Assembly: GCA_959607825.1 (NCBI GenBank)
Contig: CAUHNW010000015.1
Location: forward strand, 1 to 64,000
Direction of reading: 5' to 3'
Length of the DNA: 64,000 nucleotides
From: HGM13006 sp900757695
GTDB lineage: Bacteria > Bacillota > Clostridia > Oscillospirales > Oscillospiraceae
Shown here: positions 16,669 through 24,117 of the stretch, one piece after another
How positions within the stretch are numbered: the first letter of the stretch is position 1
Layout: every line of letters starts with the position of its first letter
Translations under genes and position numbers: made by a program
The notes under the pieces: model-generated
Database searches by the model: none
Seen by the model: only the letters and a program-made list of their open reading frames with translations
What the model was told of the DNA's origin: nothing

Positions 16669-16697
16669 TTGACGATGCTCTGACTCCTTAGTATAAT
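16669..16697 (+). promoter_or_regulatory. Promoter of the amino-acid ABC transporter operon
   Basis: TTGACG at 16669-16674, 17-bp spacer, TATAAT at 16692-16697. The leader to the GTG start is about 93 bases. No gene is present in the 300 bases between 16496 and 16797. Confidence 0.8.
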
Positions 16698-16796
16698 AAA
16701 AGGGTAAAGTGATACGAAAACCATAATGTTTGCGTCATTGCTCATGCTCCGGATCAAGGGCATGATTTCATTTTTTCATAGAGAGGAGTCTCTGCT

Positions 16797-17519
16797 GTGA
16801 TCAAACTGGTAAATGTGAACAAGTATTTCGGCGATCTCCATGTGCTGAAGGACGTGAATCTGGAAGTTGCAGAGGGCGAAAAGCTGGTGATCATCGGGCC
16901 GTCCGGCTCGGGCAAATCCACAACGGTGCGTTGTATGAATTTTCTGGAGGAGCCCACCTCCGGTGAGGTCTGGATTGACGGCACCCTTTTGACCAATAAG
17001 AATAAGACCCAGCTGAACCGTACCACCATGAGCATGGTATTTCAGCAGTTTAATCTGTATCCGCATAAAACCGTGCTCCAGAATCTGACGCTGGCACCCA
17101 TTAAGCTGCACCATAAGCCGAAAAAAGAGGCGGAAGAGCTGGCATATCACTATCTGGACGTGGTCGGGCTCAGAGACAAAGCCAATGTCTATCCTACCAC
17201 CCTTTCCGGCGGTCAGCAGCAGCGTGTGGCCATTGCCCGGGCGCTGTGCTGTCAGACCAAGATTATTCTCTTTGATGAGCCTACCTCTGCACTGGATCCG
17301 GAGACGGTACAGGATGTGCTGGACGTAATGATTAAGCTCTCCAAGGAAAACATCACCATGGTCGTGGTCACCCACGAGATGGGCTTTGCACGTCAGGTGG
17401 CGGACCGTGTGATCTTTATGGCAGACGGCACCATCATTGAGGAGGGCCCGCCGGAGCACTTCTTCGAGAATCCCACCCATGAGAGAACGAAACAGTTCCT
17501 CTCCAAGATTCTCCGCTGA
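16797..17519 (+). CDS. Polar amino-acid ABC transporter, ATP-binding protein
   Basis: A 240-residue GlnQ/HisP-type ATPase that powers uptake at the inner membrane face. It has Walker A GPSGSGKST (about residues 32-40), the signature LSGGQQQRVAIARAL, Walker B IILFDEPTSALDP and the H-loop in VVVTHEMGFA. The start is GTG at 16797 after AGAGGAG. It is first in a four-gene operon with a lipoprotein receptor and two permeases. By family similarity the substrate is a polar amino acid such as glutamine, glutamate or aspartate; the sequence alone does not decide. Confidence 0.93.
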   Translation: MIKLVNVNKYFGDLHVLKDVNLEVAEGEKLVIIGPSGSGKSTTVRCMNFLEEPTSGEVWIDGTLLTNKNKTQLNRTTMSMVFQQFNLYPHKTVLQNLTLAPIKLHHKPKKEAEELAYHYLDVVGLRDKANVYPTTLSGGQQQRVAIARALCCQTKIILFDEPTSALDPETVQDVLDVMIKLSKENITMVVVTHEMGFARQVADRVIFMADGTIIEEGPPEHFFENPTHERTKQFLSKILR

Positions 17520-17588
17520 TTTTTGCATGCGGCACGCATTTGCGTGTTTCAGGACATCATAGTCTGACTTTGAATGGAGGAAAAATCA

Positions 17589-18557
17589 ATGAGCAAATTT
17601 AAGAAACTGACAGCAATGGCGCTGTCTGCTGTAATGGCACTGAGCCTGCTGGCAGGCTGCGGCGACAGCGCTGCATCCTCTGCAGCTCCCGCTGAGTCCG
17701 CTGCCGCCACCGAAGCTCCCGCTGCGGAGACCGCTGCTGCCGAGGCTGCCGGCTCCACCGCTGAGGCTGGCGCAGCTACAGAGGCTGCTGCGGATCCCGC
17801 TTCCTACGGCGCTGACGTACAGGCCATTATTGATCGGGGCGTTTTGAAGGTCGGCGTAAAGAGCGACGTTCTGGGCTTCGGTTATATGGATCCCCTTACC
17901 AGCGAATATGAGGGCATGGAGATCGACCTTGCCAAGAAGCTGGCCGACTATCTGGGCGTTGACGTGGAGTTTACTACTGTTACCGCAGCAACCCGTACAG
18001 AGCTGCTGGATTCCGGCGACATTGACTGCGTAATGGCAACCTTTACCATTACCGATGAGCGCAAGCAGTCCTGGGACTTCACCACGCCTTACTTCACCGA
18101 CCACGTTACGGTTCTGGTGAAGGACTCTTCCAACATCAAGACCCTTGAGGATCTGAAGGATAAGACCGTGGGCGTTTCCTCCGGTTCTACCTCTGCAAAG
18201 TCTCTGGTGAAGGCCATGATCGAAAATGGCGTTATCACCGGCGATGGCTTCAATGAGGAGGCCTTTGATCCTGCAACATGGACGGACGGTGTAAAGTTCA
18301 AGCAGTATGATGACTATCCCTCCATCTCCACCGCACTGGAGGCAGATGAGGTGGATGCATTCTGCGTGGACAAGTCCATTCTGGCAGTATATAAGACCGC
18401 AGGCCGCAGCTATGTGGATGCGGAGTTCTCTCCTCAGGAGTACGGCATTGCTACCACCAAGGGCTCCGGCTTCTCCAAGCTCTGCGAGGATCAGGTCAGT
18501 GCATGGCTCAGCGATGGCACCATTGGCAGCCTGACCGCACAGTACAATCTTGGCTAA
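17589..18557 (+). CDS. Amino-acid ABC transporter, substrate-binding lipoprotein
   Basis: The 322-residue protein has a lipoprotein signal peptide with lipobox LLAGC near residue 21. An Ala/Ser/Glu-rich tether of about 50 residues follows, then the two-lobed receptor: RGVLKVGVKSDVLGFGYMDP, then GMEIDLAKKLADYLGV, the signature of polar amino-acid receptors. SGDIDCVMATFTITDERK and FTTPYFTDHVTVLV lie in the binding cleft. It should capture the substrate outside the membrane. GGAGG precedes the ATG. Expression is probably higher than that of the permeases because a hairpin follows at 18604-18642. Confidence 0.93.
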   Translation: MSKFKKLTAMALSAVMALSLLAGCGDSAASSAAPAESAAATEAPAAETAAAEAAGSTAEAGAATEAAADPASYGADVQAIIDRGVLKVGVKSDVLGFGYMDPLTSEYEGMEIDLAKKLADYLGVDVEFTTVTAATRTELLDSGDIDCVMATFTITDERKQSWDFTTPYFTDHVTVLVKDSSNIKTLEDLKDKTVGVSSGSTSAKSLVKAMIENGVITGDGFNEEAFDPATWTDGVKFKQYDDYPSISTALEADEVDAFCVDKSILAVYKTAGRSYVDAEFSPQEYGIATTKGSGFSKLCEDQVSAWLSDGTIGSLTAQYNLG

Positions 18558-18603
18558 TTAATCATCATCACGAGGCAGAACGGCTGTCCTGCGTTCTGCC
18601 CCG

Positions 18604-18642
18604 AATCAGAGGGCTCCGGTTATGGGCCGGGGCTTTCTGATT
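18604..18642 (+). terminator. Hairpin between receptor and permease genes
   Basis: AATCAGAGGGCTCCGG pairs imperfectly with CCGGGGCTTTCTGATT. There is no T-run, so partial termination or 3'-end protection of the receptor transcript is more likely than full termination. Confidence 0.5.
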
Positions 18643-18670
18643 TGGGAAATAACACTTTGGAGGCGATGAA

Positions 18671-19399
18671 ATGGCAGGAATTTTTTCTGAGAGAGCCTGG
18701 AATAAGGTGTGGCTCTATCGTTCCGGCTTCCTTAAGGGCCTCGGCACAACGGCAGAAACTGCGCTGTTTGGCCTGATCCTGGCCCTGATCCTTGGTATTA
18801 TATTCGGCCTGATGGCGACCAGCAATAAGAAGGTGCTCCGGGGGATCAGCCGGGTGTATGTGGAGTTCTTCCAGAATACGCCGGTGCTTTTGCAGCTGTG
18901 CTTCCTCTACTATGCCCTTGCCTTTTCCGGCAACAGCATTGGGATTCTGGCCACAGGATTTATTGCACTGGGCATCTATCATGGAGCCTATATGGCAGAG
19001 GTTGTCCGCAGTGGTATTCAGGCCGTGCCCAAGGGACAGTTTGAGGCGGCCCAGTCTCAGGGCTTTAACTATGTGGAGCGGATGTACTACATCATTCTGC
19101 CGCAGTCCATTAAGATCATTCTACCTCCGATGGTGAATCAGGTGGTAAACCTCATCAAGAATACCTCCTGCCTGTATATCATCGGCGGAACGGATCTGAT
19201 CTCCATCACCTATAGCTTTGTGACCGGCGAGAATACCGGCGGCGCCTATGGCCCGGCCTATCTGGTCAGCGGTATTCTGTTCTTTATTGTCTGCTTCCCG
19301 CTGTCCACGCTGGCCAGCCGCTGGGAGCAGCGCCTGAAAAACCGGGATAAGAGAAACAACACCAAGGCGGAAAAGAAGAGCGAGGAGGTGGCCGCATGA
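18671..19399 (+). CDS. Amino-acid ABC transporter permease 1
   Basis: The 242-residue membrane protein carries the polar amino-acid permease pattern. An N-terminal TM domain contains GLGTTAETALFGLILALILGIIFG, followed by FFQNTPVLLQLCFLYYAL and the EAA loop GQFEAAQSQGFNYVERMYYIILPQSIKIILPP that docks on the ATPase. The C-terminus is charged. It overlaps the next permease by ATGA, so the two chains probably form a heterodimeric channel. Confidence 0.92.
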   Translation: MAGIFSERAWNKVWLYRSGFLKGLGTTAETALFGLILALILGIIFGLMATSNKKVLRGISRVYVEFFQNTPVLLQLCFLYYALAFSGNSIGILATGFIALGIYHGAYMAEVVRSGIQAVPKGQFEAAQSQGFNYVERMYYIILPQSIKIILPPMVNQVVNLIKNTSCLYIIGGTDLISITYSFVTGENTGGAYGPAYLVSGILFFIVCFPLSTLASRWEQRLKNRDKRNNTKAEKKSEEVAA

Positions 19400-20172
19400 G
19401 CACAGTTGGCGCAAGCTTCAGCATGCTGAAAAACCCGGCCATTCTTCAGTTCATTCTGAAGGGGCTGGCCTTTACCATTGTGGTATCCTTTGTGGCAGTT
19501 ATCATCGGCATCCTGTTCGGCAGTGTGTTGGCGCTGGTGCGGAACTACTGCACCGGAAAGACTCGGATCTTTAAGTGGCTGGCCACGGCCTATATTGAGA
19601 TTTTCCGGAATACACCGCTGCTGCTGTGGATCTTTATCTGCGTGGTATTTTGCCCTACGCCAAAGTTTCTGAGCAAGCCCATGTTCACGCTGACCTCCGT
19701 GGAGGTGGGCCTGCTGTTTAAGGCATGTGTGGCGCTGGTGCTGTTTACATCCTCTGTCATTGCGGAGATTGTCCGAGGCGGTCTGAACGCAGTGGCCCAG
19801 GGACAGTTTGAAGCAGGTCATTCTCAGGGCTTTAATACGGTGCAGATCATGGTCTATATCGTTCTGCCGCAGGCTTACCGCAGCGTCATTCCCACCATGC
19901 TGGGGCAGTGCATCACCACCATCAAGGACTCTTCTTACCTTGCCAATGTAGCGGTGATCGAGCTTATGAGCCGTGTGAAGAAGATCCTCTCTGCGGCCAA
20001 TATGTATAATGGAACCGGACAGATCAATGTGTCTGATGTCTTTATCCTGTTTGGCGTTGCCTTTGTCATCTACTTTGTGATCAATTTTATTCTCTCCTGC
20101 ACGGTGCGTTATCTCCAAAAGCGCTCCAAGCGGAACAAGCAGGTAACCGTAGAAATGCTGACAACAGAATAA
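19396..20172 (+). CDS. Amino-acid ABC transporter permease 2
   Basis: The 258-residue partner of the preceding permease. It has the same architecture: FILKGLAFTIVVSFVAVIIGILFG near the start, FRNTPLLLWIFI in the middle and the EAA loop GQFEAGHSQGFNTVQIMVYIVLPQAYRSVIP. The last 15 residues are strongly basic. It is the last gene of the operon and is followed by a hairpin terminator. Confidence 0.92.
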   Translation: MSTVGASFSMLKNPAILQFILKGLAFTIVVSFVAVIIGILFGSVLALVRNYCTGKTRIFKWLATAYIEIFRNTPLLLWIFICVVFCPTPKFLSKPMFTLTSVEVGLLFKACVALVLFTSSVIAEIVRGGLNAVAQGQFEAGHSQGFNTVQIMVYIVLPQAYRSVIPTMLGQCITTIKDSSYLANVAVIELMSRVKKILSAANMYNGTGQINVSDVFILFGVAFVIYFVINFILSCTVRYLQKRSKRNKQVTVEMLTTE

Positions 20173-20179
20173 AAATATT

Positions 20180-20205
20180 GCGGCAGTTCATCCTTGAACT
20201 GCCGC
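20180..20205. terminator. Bidirectional terminator between ABC operon and arsR-type gene
   Basis: GCGGCAGTTCA and TGAACTGCCGC around TCCT. The minus-strand side continues ATATTTTTAT, a good T-run for the regulator gene; the plus side has a weaker tail. Confidence 0.75.
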
Positions 20206-20218
20206 AGTTGCTTTAGAC

Positions 20219-20581
20219 CTATTCGGAAATATGCTCCATGCTCTGCGCCAGCATGGTCTCCACGTGGCCATCGGCCAGAGAGTAAAAAATGGATTTGCCG
20301 TCCCGGCGGCTTTTTACCAGCCTGCCCTGCTTCAAGATACGAAGCTGATGGGAGACGGCGCTTTGGTTCATGCCAATCAGATCGGCCAAATCGCAGACAC
20401 AGAGCTCGTGCTGGCTGAGACTCCACAGAATCTTGATCCGGGTGGCATCGCCAAACAGCTTGAAGAGCCCTGCCATATCTGCAAACTGCTGGGGGCTTGG
20501 GGTGTGGGCACGGACTTCATCCACTGCTGCCTGATGGACGCAGAGGACTTCGCAGGTTTCTTCTTCGGGGGGAGTGGACAT
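20219..20581 (-). CDS. ArsR/SmtB-family metal-sensing repressor, CadC-like
   Basis: The 120-residue winged-helix protein contains the alpha-3 metal-binding box ELCVCDLADLI and the recognition helix MNQSAVSHQLRILKQGRLV. An N-terminal CEVLCVH supplies further Cys and His as in CadC-type alpha-3N sensors of Cd, Pb or Zn. Metal binding should release it from DNA. Its own promoter (TTGAGA, 16 bp, TATAAT on the minus strand near 20610-20640) lies close to the oppositely oriented methyltransferase gene, so it could act on both. No metal pump is visible nearby, which is unusual for this subgroup. Confidence 0.87.
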   Translation of the reverse strand: MSTPPEEETCEVLCVHQAAVDEVRAHTPSPQQFADMAGLFKLFGDATRIKILWSLSQHELCVCDLADLIGMNQSAVSHQLRILKQGRLVKSRRDGKSIFYSLADGHVETMLAQSMEHISE

Positions 20582-20724
20582 GGCAGAGCCTCCAATCAGA
20601 TATTGTTCTATTCATTATTATACCCGCCTTGTCAAGAATCTCAAGGGTGAAGGCAGATAGAGACTGTACAAAGGGGATAAATCTGTGATAAAATGCCTGT
20701 AGTACAGACCGGGAGGAACGGCTT

Positions 20725-21363
20725 ATGCAGTGGAATTGGGATCAGGAAAAAACAAAGCAGTGGCTGGAGCCTGCAATGGAAGCTTCCTATCTTGCCATGC
20801 GATGGAGCAAGCAGGGAATGCTGCATTTTCTGGATAACGGATGCGGGCCCGGGCGGCATGCCATGTTCTTTGCACGGCAGGGCTTCCATGTGACGGCGCT
20901 GGATCAGTCTCGGGAGGCGCTGGACTATCTGAAAAACTGGGCGGAGGCGGAACAGGTTCCGGTGGAGCTTGTCTGCGGAGATCTCTTCCGGATGCCCTTC
21001 CCGGATGAGAGCTTTGACTGCGTCATGGATTATAATGTATCCTATCACACCGATACTGCGGGATACCGCTGTGCAGTGGAAGAACTCCGGCGGGTGCTTC
21101 GCCCAGGGGGTGAGGTGTATATGACACTGCTGTCCCAGAACGATCCGGGGTTCCGCACTGCACCGGCAGAGGCTCATATCGATCGCTATACGCTGGTACA
21201 CGAGGGGGGTACGCCGCATTTTTACGGACGGCAGGAGGATTTTGATGCGATTTTCTCGGGATTCTCACTGGCGCTCCCGGTAAGGGAAATCAAGACCCGG
21301 GGGCCGGGAAGCACCAAGGAGAGCGTACATTATCATCTGCTGCTGAAAAAGGAGTCGAAATGA
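20725..21363 (+). CDS. Class I SAM-dependent methyltransferase
   Basis: The 212-residue protein has the Rossmann motif I LDNGCGPGRHAMFFARQGFHVTALD with the acidic residue ending motif I (D). Motif II-like GDLFRMPFPDESFDCVMDYNVSYH and VLRPGGEVYMTLL follow. This is a small-molecule-type methyltransferase; the substrate is unknown. The divergent metal-sensor gene next door raises the possibility of metalloid or toxic-compound methylation, but no Cys pattern of ArsM is present. The stop overlaps the next gene's ATG. Confidence 0.82.
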   Translation: MQWNWDQEKTKQWLEPAMEASYLAMRWSKQGMLHFLDNGCGPGRHAMFFARQGFHVTALDQSREALDYLKNWAEAEQVPVELVCGDLFRMPFPDESFDCVMDYNVSYHTDTAGYRCAVEELRRVLRPGGEVYMTLLSQNDPGFRTAPAEAHIDRYTLVHEGGTPHFYGRQEDFDAIFSGFSLALPVREIKTRGPGSTKESVHYHLLLKKESK

Positions 21364-22262
21364 GAAAATTCAGAGGAAAGTACCCGATCATAGCCGGAAT
21401 ACTGGTGATGGTGGTCATGATCCTTGCGATGCTGCTGGCATCTGTGGGACTGTCGGTGCTGCTTCGGGTGATGCCGTGGCTGGGGCAGCTGGGGGAGTAT
21501 GCGCTGCAGCTGCCGGTGGAATTGGCGATGCTGCTGGTAATGGCAGGAATGGCCGTGCTCCTTGGTATGCAGGGGATCTTTACCTGCAGAGGCCGGGGCT
21601 TTCTAAAAAGTCTGATCCCTGCGGCTGTGCTGCTGGTGATCTATGCTCTGGCGGGAGTAGAAAATCTGATTCTGTCCATCGGAAGCCCAATGCGGAGCTT
21701 TGCTGCATTTTTTGTATTTCTGCTGTGTATGGCGGCAGTCGGCATTACGGAAGAGATCACCTTTCGTGGGCTTATTGCCGGAATGATCTATGATAAGTAT
21801 GGCGCAACGCCGGCGGGCGTATGGCTTTCGGTGATCGCTTCCAGTCTGATCTTTGGTATGGTACATATCACCAATGCCGTTGGAGACGAGGCAGCCCTAT
21901 CCGGCGTCCTGATTCAGATGGCGGGTGCTTCGGCAATGGGAATGTGCCTTGCCGCGGTTTACTTTCGTGGCAGAAACATCTGGGCCGTGGCGGCAGTCCA
22001 TGGGTTTATGGACTGCTGTGCACTGCTGGACAGCGGGCTTTTCTATGAAGGCAGTATGATAGATACCATTGGCGGTTATACCGCAGCCAGTCTGGTGGCC
22101 TATGGGTTTTATGTGATCGTTGCGTTGGTGCTGCTGCGACCCAGCTGCATGAAAATGATTACCAGCAGCCCGATTAGCGGAAAGGGAGAGACCGTAAAGC
22201 TTGGCATAGTGGTGGGGCTTCTGGGTGCTATGGTAGGCGCCGTAATCGTATGGACCGTTTAA
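21360..22262 (+). CDS. CPBP family intramembrane glutamic endopeptidase
   Basis: A 300-residue protein with about eight helices. The catalytic Glu pair lies in TEEITFRGLIAGMIYDKYG (EExxxR). The later conserved motifs are FGMVHITN and AAVHGFMD, each with the catalytic-site His or Asn/Asp. CPBP (Abi) proteases include CAAX prenyl-protease homologues and bacteriocin self-immunity proteins; the bacterial substrates are mostly unknown. It is translationally coupled to the methyltransferase (ATGA). Confidence 0.87.
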   Translation: MRKFRGKYPIIAGILVMVVMILAMLLASVGLSVLLRVMPWLGQLGEYALQLPVELAMLLVMAGMAVLLGMQGIFTCRGRGFLKSLIPAAVLLVIYALAGVENLILSIGSPMRSFAAFFVFLLCMAAVGITEEITFRGLIAGMIYDKYGATPAGVWLSVIASSLIFGMVHITNAVGDEAALSGVLIQMAGASAMGMCLAAVYFRGRNIWAVAAVHGFMDCCALLDSGLFYEGSMIDTIGGYTAASLVAYGFYVIVALVLLRPSCMKMITSSPISGKGETVKLGIVVGLLGAMVGAVIVWTV

Positions 22263-22267
22263 CCAGA

Positions 22268-22307
22268 GAATGCCGCAGGCACGAGAAGATTTCGGCTTGC
22301 GGCATTC
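22268..22307 (+). terminator. Intrinsic terminator after the CPBP protease gene
   Basis: GAATGCCGCA pairs with TGCGGCATTC, followed by TTTC. Its right arm overlaps the -35 box of the next promoter. Confidence 0.65.
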
Positions 22308-22325
22308 TTTCGGCTGTATTATAAT
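22297..22325 (+). promoter_or_regulatory. Promoter of the DUF4430/ECF-S operon
   Basis: TTGCGG at 22297-22302, 17-bp spacer, TATAAT at 22320-22325. The transcript would start near 22332, directly before the structured leader. Confidence 0.65.
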
Positions 22326-22331
22326 GATAGC

Positions 22332-22420
22332 TGTTTGTGCCGCTGGGGACACGAACAAAATTCAAAGACCTGCCGGGACGGTCAAACCGGAATGCAACGG
22401 CGGCATGGAGAGGAAACCAT
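22332..22420 (+). ncRNA. Candidate cobalamin riboswitch (class-II-like) in the leader of the DUF4430/ECF-S operon
   Basis: The 110-base leader holds several stems: GTTTGTG with CACGAAC at 22334-22355, GACC with GGTC at 22367-22383, and ATGG with CCAT at 22405-22420. A segment ACGGTCAAACCGGAATGCAACGG at 22378-22400 resembles, from memory, the junction of short class-II (AdoCbl-variant) riboswitches (ACGGT-A-AC-CCGAATGCCACC). The stretch AAGACCTGCCGG (22365-22376) also equals the B12-box core. The genes it precedes fit cobalamin uptake. Folding and a covariance search were not possible, so this stays a candidate. Confidence 0.5.
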
Positions 22421-22441
22421 AAGGAATAGGAGTATATATCA

Positions 22442-22837
22442 ATGAAGAAACAGACAAAAATAATCATAGGCGTTGTGGCACTGATTGCTGTGATCGCCGT
22501 GCTGCTGGGCATCTATGCAGCAACCCGGCCGGATACCACCGCAGGCGCAAAGGAGCTGACGATTGTGGTAGTCCATGGAGACGAGAGCCAGAAGACCTTT
22601 GATATCCACACGGATGCGGAATATCTGGATCAGGCACTGACAGAGAATGAGATCGCCTCCGGCTCGGACAGCGAGTATGGCCTGTTTATTACAACGGTGG
22701 ACGGAGAAACGGCCGACGATAGTCAGCAGCAGTGGTGGTGTATCACTAAGAGTGGCGAGATGCTGATGACCGGCGCTAGCGAGACGCCTGTTGCAGATGG
22801 AGAGACCTATGAGCTGACCCTGACCACCGGCTATTAA
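22442..22837 (+). CDS. DUF4430 protein, membrane-anchored, putative cobalamin-binding subunit
   Basis: The 131-residue protein has an N-terminal membrane anchor (IIIGVVALIAVIAVLLGIYAA), then a DUF4430 domain of about 90 residues: FDIHTDAEYLDQALTENEIASGSDSEYGLFITTVDGETAD and WWCITKSGEMLMTGASETPVADGETYELT. DUF4430 resembles the C-terminal domain of animal transcobalamin/intrinsic factor, and similar bacterial proteins accompany ECF transporters. Here the ECF S-component follows after five bases. It probably sits outside the membrane and hands a corrinoid to the S-component; that is inference. Confidence 0.75.
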   Translation: MKKQTKIIIGVVALIAVIAVLLGIYAATRPDTTAGAKELTIVVVHGDESQKTFDIHTDAEYLDQALTENEIASGSDSEYGLFITTVDGETADDSQQQWWCITKSGEMLMTGASETPVADGETYELTLTTGY

Positions 22838-22842
22838 GCAGG

Positions 22843-23349
22843 ATGAAGCACAAAAGGCTGCTGGAGCTGATCGTACTGGCTCTGCTGGGGGCGCTGATGT
22901 TTGCGGCAAAGATGTGCTTGGCGGGATTGCCAAATATCGAGCCGGTTTCGCTGCTGGTGATCGTGTATACGGTGGTGTTTGGGAAAAAGGCACTCTACCC
23001 GATTTATGTGTATGTAATGCTGGAGATTCTGTTCTGGGGGCTTGGACTCTGGAACATCATGTATCTCTATGTTTGGCTGGTCCTGTTCCTGCTGGTGCTG
23101 CTGATGCGCAGTATGAAGTCTTCGTGGGGCTGGGCCATTCTATCCGGTGCCTTTGGCCTGAGCTTTGGACTGCTCTGCACACCGGTGTACCTGATTACCG
23201 GAGGCTGGGCCTTTGGCCTATCCTGGTGGGTCTCCGGGATCCCGTGGGATGTGGTGCACTGTGTGGGGAACTTTGTGATCGCATTGGTGCTGGTACGGCC
23301 GCTTTCTGTGGGGCTTGAAAAGCTGAAAAAGCGTTATCTGGCCATATAA
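22843..23349 (+). CDS. ECF transporter S component, putative cobalamin/corrinoid uptake
   Basis: A 168-residue protein of six helices with the S-component look: RLLELIVLALLGALMFAAKMCLAGLPNIEPVSLLVIVYTVVFGKKAL and, near the end, SWWVSGIPWDVVHCVGNFVIALVL. S-components bind a vitamin and pair with shared EcfA-EcfA'-EcfT energising modules encoded elsewhere; none is present in this window. Linkage with DUF4430 and the candidate riboswitch points to a corrinoid, but the binding residues cannot be read from sequence alone. Its stop lies in the shared terminator hairpin. Confidence 0.8.
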   Translation: MKHKRLLELIVLALLGALMFAAKMCLAGLPNIEPVSLLVIVYTVVFGKKALYPIYVYVMLEILFWGLGLWNIMYLYVWLVLFLLVLLMRSMKSSWGWAILSGAFGLSFGLLCTPVYLITGGWAFGLSWWVSGIPWDVVHCVGNFVIALVLVRPLSVGLEKLKKRYLAI

Positions 23350-23388
23350 ATAACGGCGGATCTGCAAAACAGATCCGCCGTTATTTTA
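23348..23388. terminator. Bidirectional terminator between ECF-S and trxA
   Basis: AATAACGGCGGATCTG pairs with CAGATCCGCCGTTATT; TTTTA follows on the plus side and the stop codons of both convergent genes lie at its edges. Confidence 0.85.
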
Positions 23389-23691
23389 TAGCATGGAGAG
23401 AATCTTTGCCTTGGGAACAACGCCCACGGAGGTGCCGGCGGCTGCGCCGTCCCGGAACACCATCAGGGTGGGGATGCTCATGACGCCAAACTGGCTTGCC
23501 AGCTCCGGCTGCTCATCCACGTTGATCTTTCCAACCTTGATATCGGTGCGTTCTGCTGCGATCTCATCCACAATGGGGGAGAGCATCCGGCAGGGGCCGC
23601 ACCAGCTGGCCCAGAAGTCCACCAGTACAGGCTGATTGCTCAGAAGTACCTCGGCTTCAAAATTATCTTTGGTAAGGGTAATAACGGACAT
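23386..23691 (-). CDS. trxA: Thioredoxin
   Basis: The 101-residue cytosolic thioredoxin has the active site WASWCGPCRML and the cis-proline region SIPTLMVF; length is normal. It reduces protein disulfides. AAAGGAGGCACAACC fixes the start at 23691; a longer frame would run into the upstream gene. It is transcribed after the ferredoxin-thioredoxin-reductase-like gene with 16 bases between them, so that protein may be its reductant. A conventional-looking trxB lies separately at 52707. Confidence 0.95.
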   Translation of the reverse strand: MSVITLTKDNFEAEVLLSNQPVLVDFWASWCGPCRMLSPIVDEIAAERTDIKVGKINVDEQPELASQFGVMSIPTLMVFRDGAAAGTSVGVVPKAKILSML

Positions 23692-23707
23692 GGTTGTGCC
23701 TCCTTTG

Positions 23708-23914
23708 TTATGATTCGTCCTTGCTCTTGTAGTAGAGCATGCAGTGGCAGTATCCTTCAAATTCCGGGTCTGCCATCTGTCTGCGAAATTCCTGACAGAT
23801 GCAGCGAGTTTCTTCGGTGCGCTGGATCCGGCAGGGACAGTAACCACCGGTGCGCTTGAGACCTTCCCGAATGGTCCTGACCATTTCTGCGTCAGGGTTT
23901 AATGTGACAGCCAT
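23708..23914 (-). CDS. Ferredoxin-thioredoxin reductase catalytic-subunit-like protein
   Basis: A 68-residue protein with the six-Cys pattern of FTR beta chains: GGYCPCR near residues 24-30, CICQEF near 38-43 and EGYCHCMLYYK near the end. In plant and archaeal enzymes these cysteines hold a 4Fe-4S cluster and a redox disulfide that pass electrons from ferredoxin to thioredoxin. The protein is far shorter than plant FTR but matches the compact prokaryotic form. It sits directly upstream of trxA in the same operon, the expected partner. A variable (alpha) chain is not seen; prokaryotic forms often lack it. Confidence 0.85.
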   Translation of the reverse strand: MAVTLNPDAEMVRTIREGLKRTGGYCPCRIQRTEETRCICQEFRRQMADPEFEGYCHCMLYYKSKDES

Positions 23915-24117
23915 AATGTGCCCCGCTTTCTCTGTATCATACTATCCACAGTATAGCATGAATCTTGCCGGAATGCATGACAAAATTGAAAACAAGCGAG
24001 AATTTCTCCACAGGAACTTCACAGGAATGTTATAAATTGTTCAGAGAAAGAAGAAAGAAAATCCATAATTCTACGATATACTTAGCATATCAATTAGAAA
24101 TGAGAGAGCAGATCGAA

